Source: Tretioscincus oriximinensis
Taxonomy: Eukaryota > Chordata > Lepidosauria > Squamata > Gymnophthalmidae
Direction: 5' to 3'
Length of the DNA: 64,000 nt
Assembly: GCA_022410635.1 (NCBI GenBank)
Contig: JAJVDF010000347.1
Span: 401,732-465,731, forward strand
This document shows, piece after piece, positions 24,401 through 39,400 of the stretch (its first letter is position 1; each line of letters opens with the position of its first letter). The position numbers were made by a program, and so were the translations under genes. The notes under the pieces were generated by a model, which was not told where the DNA came from, made no database searches, and saw nothing but the letters and a program-made list of their open reading frames with translations.

Positions 24401-27400
24401 TTCCTTTTTTGTTAGCTGCAATATGATTCTTTTTATAAACTTTATTAAGAATTTTCCCACATTAAAAAAAATACCCAGATAAAGGTTAGTTTCCTTTAGT
24501 GATTATGAATAATTCTATATCATGTCTCTTCATAACTAATATAATAGTTTCACTTCTTGGGGAAAACATTAACAAACATTAATTTTTAAGTCATTGTTCA
24601 CTTCCATAGCTGAAAATTAACAGATCATTTTATTTTGTACAGAGAAAGTTAATAAAGAGTTGACAGTTTTGCTTTCTTTGTTAACTGCCCTGAGACCTTG
24701 AGAGATGTACATATAAATAAATAAATTCTCCCAATTTGATGTTAGTGATTTTTCTCTAGTTAAGCATATAACTTTATCCATTTCCACTAAATCAAATAAT
24801 TCTGACCAGTATAGTTTCAATCCATAGAAGCAAGATTGCCAAGCTATATCTGGGAAGTTAAAGGATATTTTTAAAAATGTGTAGCTTTAAGACAACGTTC
24901 ACTGTGGTAATTTTGGTCATGGACAGCTTTTACCTATTTAACATATTCATTTATTTATATTTTTATACCACCCTATACCCGAAGGTCTCAGGGCGGTTAA
25001 CAATAAAAAACAGCATATTAAAAACAATCCAATCTAAAAATTGGAAGAGGGACAGCAGTTTCCTCAGCCAAAGGCCAGGCCAAACAGATGCATCTTAAAG
25101 TGTTTTCTGAACATACACAGAGATGGTGATTGATGCACCTCGAGGGGGAGACCATTCCATACTCTGGGAGCTGCCACAGAGTAGGCCCTATTCCTGTTTC
25201 CCACCTTCATTGCCGCTGAGGGTGGTGGTACAGTCAGGAGGGCCTCCCCTCCAGATCTTAAGGCATGGATAGGCTCATATGGGAGAAGGTGTTCCTTTAA
25301 ATATTTGGGACCCAAGTTTTTTAAGGCTTTAAAGGTTTGAGTTAATACCTTGAATTGGGCTCAGTAGCAAATTGGCAGCCAGTGCAGTTCTTTCAGGACC
25401 AGTGTGATATGTGTCCAGCCAGTTGAACCAGCCAGCAGTCTAGCTGCTGCATTCTGCACCAGCTGCAGCTTCTGAATAGTTTTCAAGGACAGCCCCATAT
25501 AGAGTGCATTACAAGTAGTCCAACCTGGAAGTTACCAGAGTGTGGATTACTGTGGATATCTTAAAAAGATTTAACATTGGGTTAAAGTTGGTTGTTTGGG
25601 CTTTTTTGCGGGGGTGAGGGGAGAGCTAAGTCTTTTCTGAATTGTAATTTCTTAATTTTTAACATCAACTATTAGCATTTTCATCCTTGTAGCACTACAT
25701 TCTCCTGATTATTATTCAGAAATATATCAGACGTTGCAACACTCTTTCAATAAAGGCTGCATCCACACATGGGATTGACAGTGCACTTGCCTGGTTGAGC
25801 TGCCCGATGGCTACCTGCATGCCTTGTGCAGCAGCTGCCATAGGTGCGAGGGAGGAAGGAAGCGCTGCCCCATGATTGGCTACGCAAAGGCTTCTGTCCG
25901 GCTTGCGTTGTAGGCCTCTTCTCTGATTGGCAGAGGGCCGGCAGAGGAGGCCACGTTTGAAAAAACAGTGGGTTTTCAGCATGGCATGCCTTGAGAGCTT
26001 AAAAAATGAAAAATGGAGTTAGGTTTTTAAAAAATCACAAGTTGCACAGGAGTTGATTTACACAAAGAAATATTTAATGCTGATCTCTCTCTGTATTGAG
26101 TGTGACTTGTATGTACTTCCTTAAGCTTTAAACTGACAGATCAAAATCACAAATTTCCTATATCAGTTTTATGGGCATGTTGTGTTTATACACAAATAGA
26201 GCATAACATGGCAGTTTCATGAACCTAATTATTCATGTTGGACATTGTATATTACTTAGGTAATTATTCTACTGAATTTCTTTTATTACATATTCAAATA
26301 TTTTTTGTATTGTTTTTCATGTAATAAAATTTTTAGCTGGTGTCTTAGTGACCTACTCTGTATTCTACTCCCTGCAAAAAAAAATTTTAATAAGGCTGTT
26401 ACTCCATTTTGAAGATAGTGTCAAGACATCCATCCCAATAGCTATTGATATGCTTGGCTTCATTGACGTTCTCTAATCCTATCTTAAAGCTATCCAGGCT
26501 CCTAGCTACCACCACCTCTTCTAGAAGTAAATTCCATAAACTAATGACCCTCTAGCTAAAAGAATATTTTCCCTTGTCTGTCCCAACTATTTTTGAAATA
26601 AGTNCATATGTACACTTTCACTTACTATAGCCATCACAAAGCAAATACTTTCATAGAATGCCTTTCTACCTTTCTAGCTGTAATATTCAAAAAGCTGTGT
26701 TTCTTTTTTATTTGTGTATTTATACATTTATGCATTATTTTCAAAATCCAGTGAAGCATTAATATCCCTTCTGTCTTGAGGGCAGGACTTTCCCTTTCCT
26801 AGCTTTCCTACTAACTTCTACCCTGTGCAACTCTTTCCAGTAATACTAAATTATGAAAACTGAAACTCAGACGATTGTAAGGCACTAAAGAAAATGAGGT
26901 GAGTGCACTGGATATACTTTACTGTATATCCATCTGCTTCAGATGTGGTCTTTGAATTGTGGATTGTAGTGGTGATGATGATGACCTATAAATTGCATTT
27001 GAAAAAAAGTGATTAGGTTTCTGGCAATAACATTGTATCGAATACTTTAAAGCTTTTCAGTATTTAAAGAGGAAAAGTAATGATTCTTGCTAGGGTGTGC
27101 ACCTGCTCCGTGAAACATAATCTTGTGTCTGTAGAAATATGACCTAAGAACTTCCATGAAATTTCATTCTGGTTTTGTATGCCAGAAAATACAGGATTTT
27201 GTCCTTTTGTAGAGCTGTGATCTCGATGCCAAAAGTTACTGTGTCTAATTATCGTCTAGTAATTAATTCACTTTGTGCACAAGAGACAGAAAAAGGTTTT
27301 CTGCCAATGCGTTAGTGTAGTACTAGCTCATGTTGCAGTAGTTTTGGCTATGCTAAGCGTATTTCTGATTCCTCCATGTTTACTTGCACTTAATAGCTTT

Positions 27401-30400
27401 GATTTCTCTGTCTCTCTGTCTCTTTGGATGAAATACAGATAGAATAAAAGTGCCAGGACTTAAGTAGAGCAAAATTTTGGTAAATTCTTTATATCCATAA
27501 ATTTTCTTTTTCTTAAATATTTATGCATACCTGAAATTTTAATTATGAAAAATGATTCCTCTATGAGGACATATTTAAAAAAATTAGTAAGTCACTTTTG
27601 TTTTGAACATTGCCATGTTTCGGGAATTTATTTTAGTTAAAAAATTAAAACTCAACGCTGTGTGTGAGATTAATTTTGACTTGCATTTCAAGGGCTAACA
27701 TAAAAGCTTAAGGAATCCTTTAGAGAAAAACTGTGATTTCTTAAGTTTACGTAGTTGTGGAAAAAGCAATAAGTAATGAAGAAAGAATAAAAGCTGTAAT
27801 TAACCTCATTTCTTCCATAAAATCGATATCCTCCTACATGCAGTTCTCTCTTGAGCCTCTTGTGTTTTTTGACTTAGCATAATTTTGATTTATTTACTTA
27901 TAATAGATGATGATGGTAAAGTATTAAACTGTTTCTAATAAAACCATACAATATATTGACATATGAGTAAAATAATTTAAATAATTTATTTAATTTTGTA
28001 TTGAAACGTGAACGGGGGTCATGTTACTCATGGTGGTAGTATTAGAGTTAGTGAAAGTATTTTGTTAGTAAAAATTACTCTTGTAGTTAAGGTTGCCATA
28101 ATTCAACTCCCAACATTGTGGATGCAATTTTTAGTTTCAAATCACAACCAAATCTTGCTGCCACCTTGAAAATCTTCCTTTTTCTGTAAAACTATGGCTT
28201 GACCCTGAGGTATGTGACATATGATTAACCTTTCTATAGCTCAGAACATTAACTTTCCCTTACAAAGGAATTACAGTAAAATCGCACTTTATGAGTGCCC
28301 ATTTTATGATTTAACATCTTTACATGCACTGTTTTAAGTGTTTGTCCTAAATCTATTTCTGTTGCCTCCCACTTTTCACGCAAAAATATGGTCCCAATTA
28401 GCTCATAAAGTCAGGGCCAGGGTTAGCTGTACTATATTCTGGCACATGAATCTTCAGGATCTGCATTAGCTGCTGTTGAAGTGTACTGTATTCAAACTAA
28501 GTCTGGCAATATAGTGCCCTAGAACACAGCGATTCCTGTTAGTATTTTCTGAAACATTTATTCATTTCATGAGATAAAAAAAGCAGTGGGGGGCACAGAA
28601 TGCCTTCAAAATGTATGCTGTATTCAACTTCTGACACTAATAGGATTGATTTGTGTGGTCACGAAGAAACTTTGATAGGAGGCATGAATGGCTCAGTTGC
28701 TAAGGAAACGGTCTCTTATCTGGGAGATCGGGTTTCAAGGCACCTTCTCCTAGCCTGTAGCTCTAGCCAACCCAGCTATTCGAAAGCAAGAATTGCAAGA
28801 AATCGCAACTGACTGCAAGTAGATAAATGGGAACCACCACAGCCTGGTGGGGAAGATAGAATGTCAGCCTTCAGGCAAAATACCCTTGTATGCCGTTTTG
28901 AGTCCCTTTGAAAGTTGCGAACAGCGGGGTATAAAAACCCAGTTCTTCTTCTTTTTCTTCTTTAATTTTCAGAATATATATTTTTATAAAGGTTCATACT
29001 TGGTCTAAAAATTAGTGGCTTTTTTTGAAATAGCCTTTAAGAATGGTCTGCATTTGGTGGGAGGGGCAGGACCTCCTTAAAATTAGATCTGCCAAATCTA
29101 AAATTACATCTGCCAGCAATGTACTAGTGTGTATGTGCAGCTTTGGATGAAGAGATTTTCCTCATATTTTCCATCCTGGCCTTTAACTGAAGAGAAGCTT
29201 CCCTTCTCCGCTTTCAGACACTGTTGTTGTTTATAAAATGTTTACTTTTTGCTCTCCTTTTACAGTTGTACCCTCCCTAAGACCTTCAGATATAGGATGG
29301 AATAAAAGCATAAATAAGCAAATCTCTACTATTAATAACAAAACAAGTTGCCGATGGTAAAATTCCAAGCTCTGAGTTTGGGCGCCATAGGCTCCTTCCC
29401 CTTCCAAACATGACAGAGTGGATGAGAGCCCATGCCCCTATTTCAGTGAGCAGCATTGGGATTGGTAGGTGAGAATGAGAGAGCCCCCAAGTAGAATGTC
29501 AGGTGCTCTTTTACCCCCCCCCCCCCCCCCCGCTGCCGCTGTTCCTCCATTTGTGAGTTTTTCCACTAGTAAATAATTAAATACCATTGTAATATTTCCT
29601 TTGAAGTAGCTGCAGTCTTCAGATAGGACTTTCCACTGTTTTTTGCTGCAATACTGTTTATAACATGATGTTCGATTGGCAAATTCTAGGAAAGAAGGCA
29701 TGGACAAATAATCCTTGATTAAAAGAACAGTTATTAAACAATTTTAAACTGATGTTTTTTTCCAAATTGGAACAAATTTATTTCTTTTTTTTGTATATGG
29801 ATCCATTGATTTATATGGACTATACAGAGCCCCACACTCATTATTTTAAATGTCTAAGATGTAAGTGAAATGTATTTATAAAGGTTTTTTTCTTCATTCA
29901 GGTTTCTCAGTTGCGTCATGAGCTGTCCATGAAAGATGAACTGCTTCAGTTTTACACCAGTGCTGCTGAGGAGAGTGAGCCAGAATCTATTTGTTCAACC
30001 CCGTAAGTTTAGATTGGAAAACGTAGCTTGCACTATAATGCAGAATTCTATTTGCAGTTAGTTATTACTTTAATTAAAGATTGGCAAAGAATCTTCTAAT
30101 GCTGCTTCAAGTAGAAAGTGCTGGTAGTTGGGTCCTTAAGTTATGTTTGACTCTTTGTGATCCAATGGTTCCTAGCATCACAGATCTTTCTATCTTCAAA
30201 TTTCTCTTGAAGTTTGCTCAAACTACCAGTCAATAAATCTTCACCCCTACAGTTCAATTCAAATATGGTTTTGTCACTGTTTTAGTATGCTAATTTTGTA
30301 CTGATGTTTTTACTGTTGGCTGCCTTTAGACCTTCAAGGATAGGCGGGATATAAGTACAAATAAATAAGCAAATATTCCTGGACTTCATATTGAATAGGT

Positions 30401-33400
30401 CTATCAGCATTATCGTATTTTTTTCCTAGTTTCCATTTGAAAATATGCACTATGAGGCAAGTTTGCATGGAATAGGGTTTGTAAAAGTAATTGGGTCGTC
30501 CAAATTCAGTTCAGTACCTACCAGTATGCATACACTATTGATTCACCTCAGAATGAAATAATTCTTTTGCTGCAGGAAAATTCTATCATATTTCATTTAT
30601 ATATATTTTATTTCATGATTTTGATATTTAAATAGTAGGCACAATTTGAGCTATGTGTGGCTTATTTAGAAGAATGTATTCCAGCAGAATTGCAGAAATT
30701 AATATTGGTAGGACTGATCACCTTTTGAATTAATTCTTCATCTTTGTAAGCGAAAAAGCAAAAACCTTGTGAACTGTTCTGGCAATATAATAGCTCTTCA
30801 AAAAATGACTTATATTTGTCCTTTATTCAATAAGTTCCAGTCTTTCTATTCTTTCCTGTGCTGTTTCAGTTTCAAAACAGTATGATTACTTTGCCCACAC
30901 TAAAGTTTTTCCAGTGGGAAGAAGAAGTTTCTTTTCTTTTGTTGTTGCCTAATCTCTTTTGAAATTGGATATTCTAAAAATAATACACATCTTTTAATGT
31001 TTAGTTTTTAAAACTTCCTACAGCATGTAAAAATGCTGAATATTTTCATTTTCTGATTAAAAGATATTGGGTTATCGTATTAACGTTCTAGTTAGCAGTA
31101 TTTATGTTCAAATCAATGTATAAACAAATAAATGTGTAACTCTTTATCAGGCTGAAGAGAAATGAATCTTCGTCATCTGTCCAGAATTATTTTCACTTGG
31201 ATTCCCTTCAAAAGAAACTGAAAGATCTTGAAGAAGAGAATGTTGTATTGAGATCAGAGGTAAAACACTGAATATTTTATTACCATACTATAGTACCCTT
31301 TTGGGAGTGACTAAATAGCTTGGTGGCAGAGCAAACTACCTGGGAAGCAGAGATTTGCCAGAACTATCCCCAGCCCTACATAATAACAAACCATTTTTTA
31401 TCTGTCAGGAAAACTGCATATTGGTACTCATGGAGATACATGTGCAGTCAATCATGGTTCGGTGACAGCCAACAAATACCTTCTGTTCTATGATGAGATA
31501 TGTTTTGATCAGTTGTATAAGTTAACATTGCTTTAGCCATTTTAGACTTAACTTTGCATAGAATTATTATTGTAATGCATATGAAAGCATTTGGCAAAGT
31601 AAACTGCTGTCTCCCATTTTGCATTTAACGTTGTAAAATGAGCTAGTTATTTGTGCAGACATAGGCACATATGGAGGGCACATTCGGTTTACAAATCAGT
31701 CTGTTGTTAAAGAGTTTGTTTGCCTAAATTGCTGAAAACAGTGAGGTATGAATGGCCTTTCTATTGGGCCTACACAGTTATGGCTTAAGACTAAACATCA
31801 GAGATGCATTCTTCTTGGGTTGGAATGACATGATTATTCTTACACTAAATGTTACTGTAATGTGATTTTCTTGTTTTGTTATTCTTGTTTAATAAAAATG
31901 GTGTCTAAGGGAAGGAACGTAGAGTCAGGTTTGTCCTGAGAGACTTGGCTCCTCTCCTCCCATCTGTGAAAATCAGATGTAATTGTTTCAGTGAGCTACA
32001 CTATGATAATCAGTACACCTGGTTCATAATTTCTGTGTTTTTTTGGTTTTGTATAATACAAGTTTAATACAAGTTTCATACTGATACCTTTATTCAGTTA
32101 AGCTTTGCCAGGATTACTGGACTACAGTAGTCTCCCTTATCTGTGTGTTCAGTTTTGTTCCTGTTGCTGTAACCTGCTATTGAGGTTTGGGATAAAATGC
32201 AAATAAATATTTGAAAGTATTCCCTCCTCATTATAGTGTACATTGTAATTTGCTTATTTTAAATAATTTATACATCACCGTTCATTTAAATCTACAGAAT
32301 AAATTTATAAACCAAACAAAAGAAAAAAATCAATTAAAGAGAATATAGTACTGGTATGTTAGAAAAAAGGAAAGCTTATTTTCCTGAAACTCCAAACTGT
32401 AGTTTACAGTAATATGTTTCAAAGAAGTAGTCATGTTAATCTGGGCTCATAATATCTAGCCAGGTTTGTGTTTGTCTGTGTGTTTCATAGTACCTTAGGA
32501 AAAGGTAGGAGACACATTGTTCCATAGTCAAGAAATAAACCTGCTGTGAGATTCCCTTGTTAATATCACAATAACATGATATAGCAGCTGTTGACGTTCC
32601 CCACTTGCTCTTGGATTATTTTATATTGAGAAATAGTATTTTGGTCCTCTGCTGCTTGGCATGTTGTTTCTTCTAGTGAATGTTTGAAGCAGGTGTGTCA
32701 AACCCTTGGGCTTGCCTGGGCTGTATTCAATACATATGAATTGTCTTGGCCTGCAAAAAGAATACAGGTGAAACTTCTTTATAAAAAAACTCCAAGGGAC
32801 CAGAAAAATGTGTAACTTTGAAAGTTTGAAACATTGGTTGAAACCAATGCAAAAAACACATTACTTAAAGATGTTAACACAGTAGCAGACTTTTAAATGC
32901 CAGAAATCATTGAGAAAACTATTTTAACTCTGTCCCCACTGAACCTTATTCTCAGGACAGAGCTTGACCATCCACATGCCAGTATTGACTATGGCAGACC
33001 CCATTTGTGGCCTGCTATGGTATGCACTAGCATGTGAATGTCAGGTTCCTGTTCCGAGATATAACCCAGGATGAGAGTTGTTTGGGATAACATAGATTCT
33101 TTCAATCTTAACACATTTCTAACCATAAAAAACCATCGCAAAAATGACTTGCTGCCTTTTCTTGCAAACTATTTTTCCTTGCCACCTTCCATCTCACAGG
33201 GTAAATGTATTTATTTTACGTAGGACCCAATCTTTGTCCCAGTCATCCATTGGATCCTGAGGATTTCATCCTGCCCATTCATTGGTGATTTGAAAATCTT
33301 TGCTGTCACTTTAAAAATCTTATTCTGTACTGAATGGCCTTACACTTGAGTTTGTTATAACAGGGTCTTGCAGAATTGACAGGGGCACAAAAATCAGTTT

Positions 33401-36400
33401 GTATACTGAAGATTTTGTTACCACGAGGTTCTTTACAGTGGGGGCATTTTTACATTGCTCCCAATGGTGTTCTGCCAGGGCTTTCTAACTTGTTTATTAC
33501 ATTGCAAATTGCATTATGACGGGGTTCTTTATAAAGAGGTTTCACCTGTCTATAAGTAACAAAACCTCACTAATAATGTTAAATGGAGGCACATGTGATC
33601 TACAGGCCATTGACCTGCGCACACCAGATCTGAAACATGACACCTGTATGTGTTACTCGTTTATATTAACGTAATTTTAAAACTATTATGATTCCTCTTC
33701 AAATAGAGATGCCTCATGGTAGGGAACACTCGTTGTTCCTTCACTTCATAGTATTAGAGGGAAAGAAAATGTTTTGTTTAATGTTATTCTGAAATTGTTT
33801 GTCTAGAGCTCCTCTTCTTTTCCGGAAGATAATACAACATTCATGTTGATTTTTTTTTTCTGTAGGCTTGCCAACTGGAGACTGAAACCATTACTTATGA
33901 AGAGAAAGAACAACAGCTTGTAAATGACTGTGTAAAAGAACTCAGTATGTTTTCTTTTCTTTGGTTTTATAGAATGGTGATGGCTAAAACAGCAACAAAC
34001 CAACCAACAATACTTCAGTTTCTGGGCTGTTTTGATAGTTATCCACACAAAATCAATATTATCTCACCTATATATGGTATTTTACAGTTACCATTCAACA
34101 CATCACTCAAGCTACAATAAAACACATATTAACTTTCATATTTAGAATGGTTCTTTTCCTGGGCTCCCTTCTTGGAGTAGATGGAAGAATAGGAAAACAG
34201 ATGGATGGGCAGGTAGATGGACAGACAGATATGCAGATGAACAGATAGCTGTTTAAATCTCCTTCTTGTCGTATCTTCACGAATTAAGATCTATGAAGCG
34301 AAGGGGCTAGTTATCAACATTTATAGCAGCCCAATGTGGAATAAGCAGGTCCTGCCATAGTAACTGCAGGGGAAAGTCTTATATGAACCTGATGTAGCAA
34401 TTGTATCCTGTTCTTGCACTGTTGTCATTTGTTTAAATCTACCTCCAAAAAAGAAAGTACATCATAAGGAAAAAGTCTGAAAAAGTAAAGCTTTAAGTAT
34501 ACCAGTCTGGGACATGAATTAAAAATCCATAAAATCTAAAATGCATGCAGTAATACAAAAGAGAATGGTTAACAAAAATGAATTTACATGAGCTAGGACT
34601 GATAATTATATCAGTAATATGCTTGTATTTAGTTATAACAAAATCAGAGATTTGAGATTGAAATACATTACTTGCTGGTATAGGACTCCTACTCTAATAA
34701 CAGATTTAAATAATAATATCGAATCCAGTTGTTAGCATTGCCATCAAGCCCGAGGAGACTACCAACATTTGTGGTGGTTTTGTCCTGGAGTTAATAAATA
34801 CTGGACCATTATACAAAAAAATATAGACGTTATTATGGGCCATAGCATAAATTGGACCTTTGAAATATGGTTTTTTTAATTGATTTTTTTAAGTGTACAA
34901 GGATTATAAGTATCTGTATTACAATTTAAACTCTACGGCTTATCTCTTAAGAACCTTGGGATGGATAGATGCCTCAAAATGGACTATTCAAATTTGGATA
35001 AATTATGTTCTTGAAATAATGAAATTTGAATTCATAACTGAGAAACTGAGATATTGCTCAGGAATAACAAGAAGTTTAGTTATTAAGCAAAAATAGGATA
35101 GAGTTCTAAGATATGGTAGAAGGTTAAATTCCAATTGGAATGTAATTAGTAACAAAAGGCATACAAGCAATAGCAATAAAAAAAGTTGATAGCAGTTAAA
35201 TATTAAATAGCAAGTATACCAGAGTGTAATGGGGAATTAAAAAATTCCATTGATTTGTTTTTTAATCCTCCATTACACACTGGAATACTTGCTATTTACA
35301 TTTAGCTGTGTTACTCTGTTAGCAGCTATTTCCTGTGTTATTTTTGGAGGCCTTTGTTTTGTTTTTTACTACCTTCTCTTTGGAGATATTTGTATTTGAT
35401 ACATAGGAAAATCTACATTTCATTAGCCAGACTTGAATTCCAAACACTTGAAGGATAAAGAGGGAGAAGGTGTGAACTCAAAACTACTGTAGTTTCTGGG
35501 AACCTGTCTAGTTCTTATAGATTCAGACACCCTTTTTACAAAAAAATCTGAATTTGTCTTTTCTTTGTAACTTGACAATGGTTATAGGTTATAATAGTTA
35601 ATCAACTTGCATGATAGTTTTCTTTAAAATTGATTTTTTCCAAGAGATTTCCTTGTATTTTGGTAAACAATTAGTGGATATTTTTTTCTGAGCTGTCAGT
35701 TTTCGTAAATGATGTTTTGTTGTTGTTGAAGGGGATGCAAACATACAGATTGCCAGTATTTCAGAAGAGTTAGCCAAGAAAACTGAAGATGCTGCCCGGC
35801 AGCAGGAAGAAATCACACATCTTCTTTCTCAGATAGTGGATTTGCAGAAAAAGGCAAAAGCGGTAAGATTAGTGCGATAATTAAAAGAACTAATTAATTG
35901 CATGATTTTCATTAGAACATAAGAGGAGCCCTGCTGAATTGGGCCACATGCCATCTAGTCCAGCATTCTGTCTCACACAGTGGCCCACCAATTGCACTTG
36001 GGCAGTCTGGAATAGAAAAAGACAAAATCTTAATCTGTTCTCGACACCCTGCAAATGGCATTTCAGGAATACTATCTGTTGCTCCACCTCAGGGACAGTA
36101 TCAAGACATCCATCCTAGTAGCTATTGATGCCCTTGGCTTCCATGAACTTGTCTAATCCTGCCTTAAAGCTGTCCAGGTAGCTAGCTGCTACTACCACCT
36201 CTTCTGGAAGTAAATTCCAAAGACCGATGGCTCTCTGGGTGAAAAAATACTTTTCTTTATCTGTCCTCACTCTTCTGCCCATCTCTCTGTTTTCATTTTT
36301 GATGAGTTAGAGGAATATTTTTAAAAGGAGAAAGAAATATGAAATGTTTATTTAACGTTTGCCTTTTTTCAGTGCACAGTAGAAAATGAAGAACTTGTCC

Positions 36401-39400
36401 AACATTTGGGGGCAGCTAAAGATGCTCAGAGGCAGCTCACTGCAGAAGTGAGTATGACAATTTGAAAATGACATAGTTTCATCAACAGTCGCAAAACCTT
36501 TTTTACCTTTCAGTGGCATTGGGCTCTCCTGGTTGTACACCTCTCTCAGTACCAAATGGAGTAGGGACCCTGGGCGTGGCCTTATTGGTATTTGATCCCA
36601 TACTATGGAATTGTCTCTCCCTCGGGGTGTATTCTTTTAGAAGATCTTTGATCTGGCTTTTAGTTTCACACCTTCAGATACTGTTTTAATACATCAATTT
36701 TATATTTTTGCTTTTATTGTTGGCCATCCTGAGACCTTTGAGTACAGGGCAGGATATAAGTATAAATGAATGGATGCCAGGACTATAATTAGCTCTGAAT
36801 CTGTGCGTCTTTTTCATCTTCATCTTCAAATTCAATTCGCATATTGTAATGGATGGAATTGTGGAGCAGATCAAATTTGTAACAAATCAAATTGTGGAGC
36901 TTTTAATTGCTGGTTTGCATGTACTTCAATAACAGCTGAGCTATATATCACAGAAATAGAGGAAAAAAGAAGGCATATATTGCAAAGATATAAGTATGAT
37001 TTGCACAATTATTCATCTTTGTAAAACTATCTGTTTCTCTCATGGTATTTTGACAGAATCTCACTTAACTAGAACTATCAATAAAAATACAATACTTTCT
37101 GAATTATGTAGGCATTTGGATTATATAAATAATAACTGCCTTGTTAAAAAGGTTTTTTCTTCATATCTCTGGCTTTTAGCTATGTGGTTATAACTTTCGT
37201 TATTGCTATATTGCAGCTACGAGAGCTGGAAGACAAATATGCAGAGTGTATGGAAATGCTCCATGAAGCACAGGAAGAGCTGAAGAACCTTCGGAACAAG
37301 ACAATGCCGAACGCCATGTCACGCCGTTATCATTCATTAGGCCTTTACCCCATGGTGAGAAGCTTTAGCAGAGATGTACTTTCTGTAAATCTCACTACCA
37401 GACCATTTTATTACTGCTCAGTAGTACATGCTGCCAAAAAATGTTTTCAGTAAATGATGAGAGAAGGAGCATCTGAATCATTGTTTTGAATTTCCAGTTA
37501 GTTGCAATATCAACTATATGATCATGATGTAGATAATTTAAAAGCCTGTAGCAAGGCCAGATTCAGGCATATTTGCAGAATTTCTTTAATCCCCCATTGT
37601 CAAACAGAATAAAATTTATCCTGGTATTATTATAAGAAAATAGTACAACATTTTGTATTAAGTAGAAGAAATGGTTTTTCCTTCCCATACTTCAGCCCTC
37701 TGTACTGAGAAATTGGATATTTTTTCAGATTTTTTTTCAGTTAAAAATTTTCTTTGGGACTTTCAAATTTTGGAAGTTTCATTGTGTTCTTCAAGTATGA
37801 ACACACTTCGGTTTTAATAGGGAACATAGAAAATGTGTAGGCTGTAAAATGTATGGATTAAAAATAATGTGTGCCTGACATTGATTCTAATTAAATATTT
37901 TATTTAGCATTTTATACAATATTTAATGAGTTCATAAACTTGTTACTAGAATTATCTCAGTTTAGAAGGGATAGGTTAAAAAGGTAAAAAATGGTGACCC
38001 AAATCTATATTTATACATCTTTATGTTACCAGGATTCCTTGGCAGCTGAAATTGAAGGATCAATGCGAAAAGAACTGCATTTGGATGATCCTGATTCCGC
38101 AGATTTCACGTATGAATGATAAGTGTGATGCTTTGTTAAGGAAACTTGCTGTTCTTAGGTTAGACACCATGTGTGCTTACCAATTGCAGGATAAGACCTG
38201 CAATTCCCGTGAGACTATACTGGGGATGCCAGATCTAATCACAGCACTCTCACTATAGTACTGGAATAAAAATCTGACAATGAAGCCAGGTTTTTAGTAA
38301 TAGTGAAGCTTACCTGTTGTCCACTGGCTCATTTTGTTAAAGTCTCACTTGCTATCTGGAATCAGTCAAGGGCACAGAAATCAATACAAGGAAGTAGGTA
38401 GATGCTTAGCTGGCTTTTGGTTAGCTATAAGCCCATAGATATGCTTCTTGCCTCTGATGGAGATGGTAAGAGGTGATTGTCTCCTGTGTATGGCGGGAGT
38501 GGCAAAAGGAACTGTTAGAGCCTACAATTACCTTTGTCCATTTGAAGGCAACACAAATATTTTATATCAACAGCTGATCTTTTTCTAAGCTTCTTTAGTT
38601 AGAAATAATCTTTGTGTTGGCAGCAATGCTGTTCAAAAGCACTTGCTAGATTTTTTTCCATTTTGTATGATTACTAAAATACTTTAAATAGTTTCAAAAA
38701 TCCTATAATTTATTACAAGAAATACAGTATATAGTAGTCCTTTCTTCCTGTTCTTTCCACAAAGTTTATTTTCCTTTGTGTATGAGACTGTACCACCCCT
38801 CTCAACAGTAAAGAGAGTGAGAACCCAGGGCAGGGCGTTCTCAACAGTTGTCCCCAATCTGTGGAATACTCTTCCCCCTCGAGGTACATCAGTGACCATC
38901 ATTGTATTCTTTAACCTGGCCTTTTGCTGAAGAAATCTATTTTTCTTCCCACCTTCACATACTGTTTTGATACTGTTTTTAATATGTCAATTTTGTACTA
39001 TTGTTTTTATTGCTGGCTGCCCTGAGACCTTTGGGTACAGGGGGGTGGGTGGGTTATAAGTATAAATAAATAAATAAACAAATCAAACCCCTAATGAATT
39101 ACTACAATTTAAAATGCAAGCATTTCTTTGTTATGGCTATTAGTCTGATGGTTATTAATGTTTCTTTATCAGTCATCACAAGAAAGTCTTTGACACAGTA
39201 CGCAGTGTCAACCAGGTGGTAAAGCAAAGATCCCTGACTCCTTCCCCGATGAATATCCCAGGATCTAACCAATCATCTGCCATGAATTCACTTATGTCGA
39301 GCTGTGTCAGCACACCAAGATCCAGCTTCTACGGCGGAGACATCACCAATATTGAGATTGACAACAAAACGAATAGCATCATCTTAGAAACTGAATCTAC

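Larger units (their letters stand above)
22830..29901 (+). other. TRAK1 intron 3 (about 7.1 kb)
   Basis: Contains a hAT-like insertion with an assembly gap, a second hAT element, L2-like and CR1-like fragments, a SINE and a C-homopolymer, each listed. An L2-like tail fragment is also visible at 24665-24727. Stretches where I see nothing: 23611-23864, 24180-24660, 25570-26400 (including the unclassified, somewhat GC-rich 25740-25990), 26600-28670, 28990-29140 and 29535-29900. Confidence 0.8.
31260..33865 (+). other. TRAK1 intron 5
   Basis: GTAAAA..TTCTGTAG, 2606 bp. A possible tRNA-like SINE trace at 31310-31500 (A-box-like TAGCTTGGTGGCAGAGC, weak); otherwise nothing recognised in 31500-32689. 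The nested DNA transposons at 32690-33646 fill most of the rest. Confidence 0.75.
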
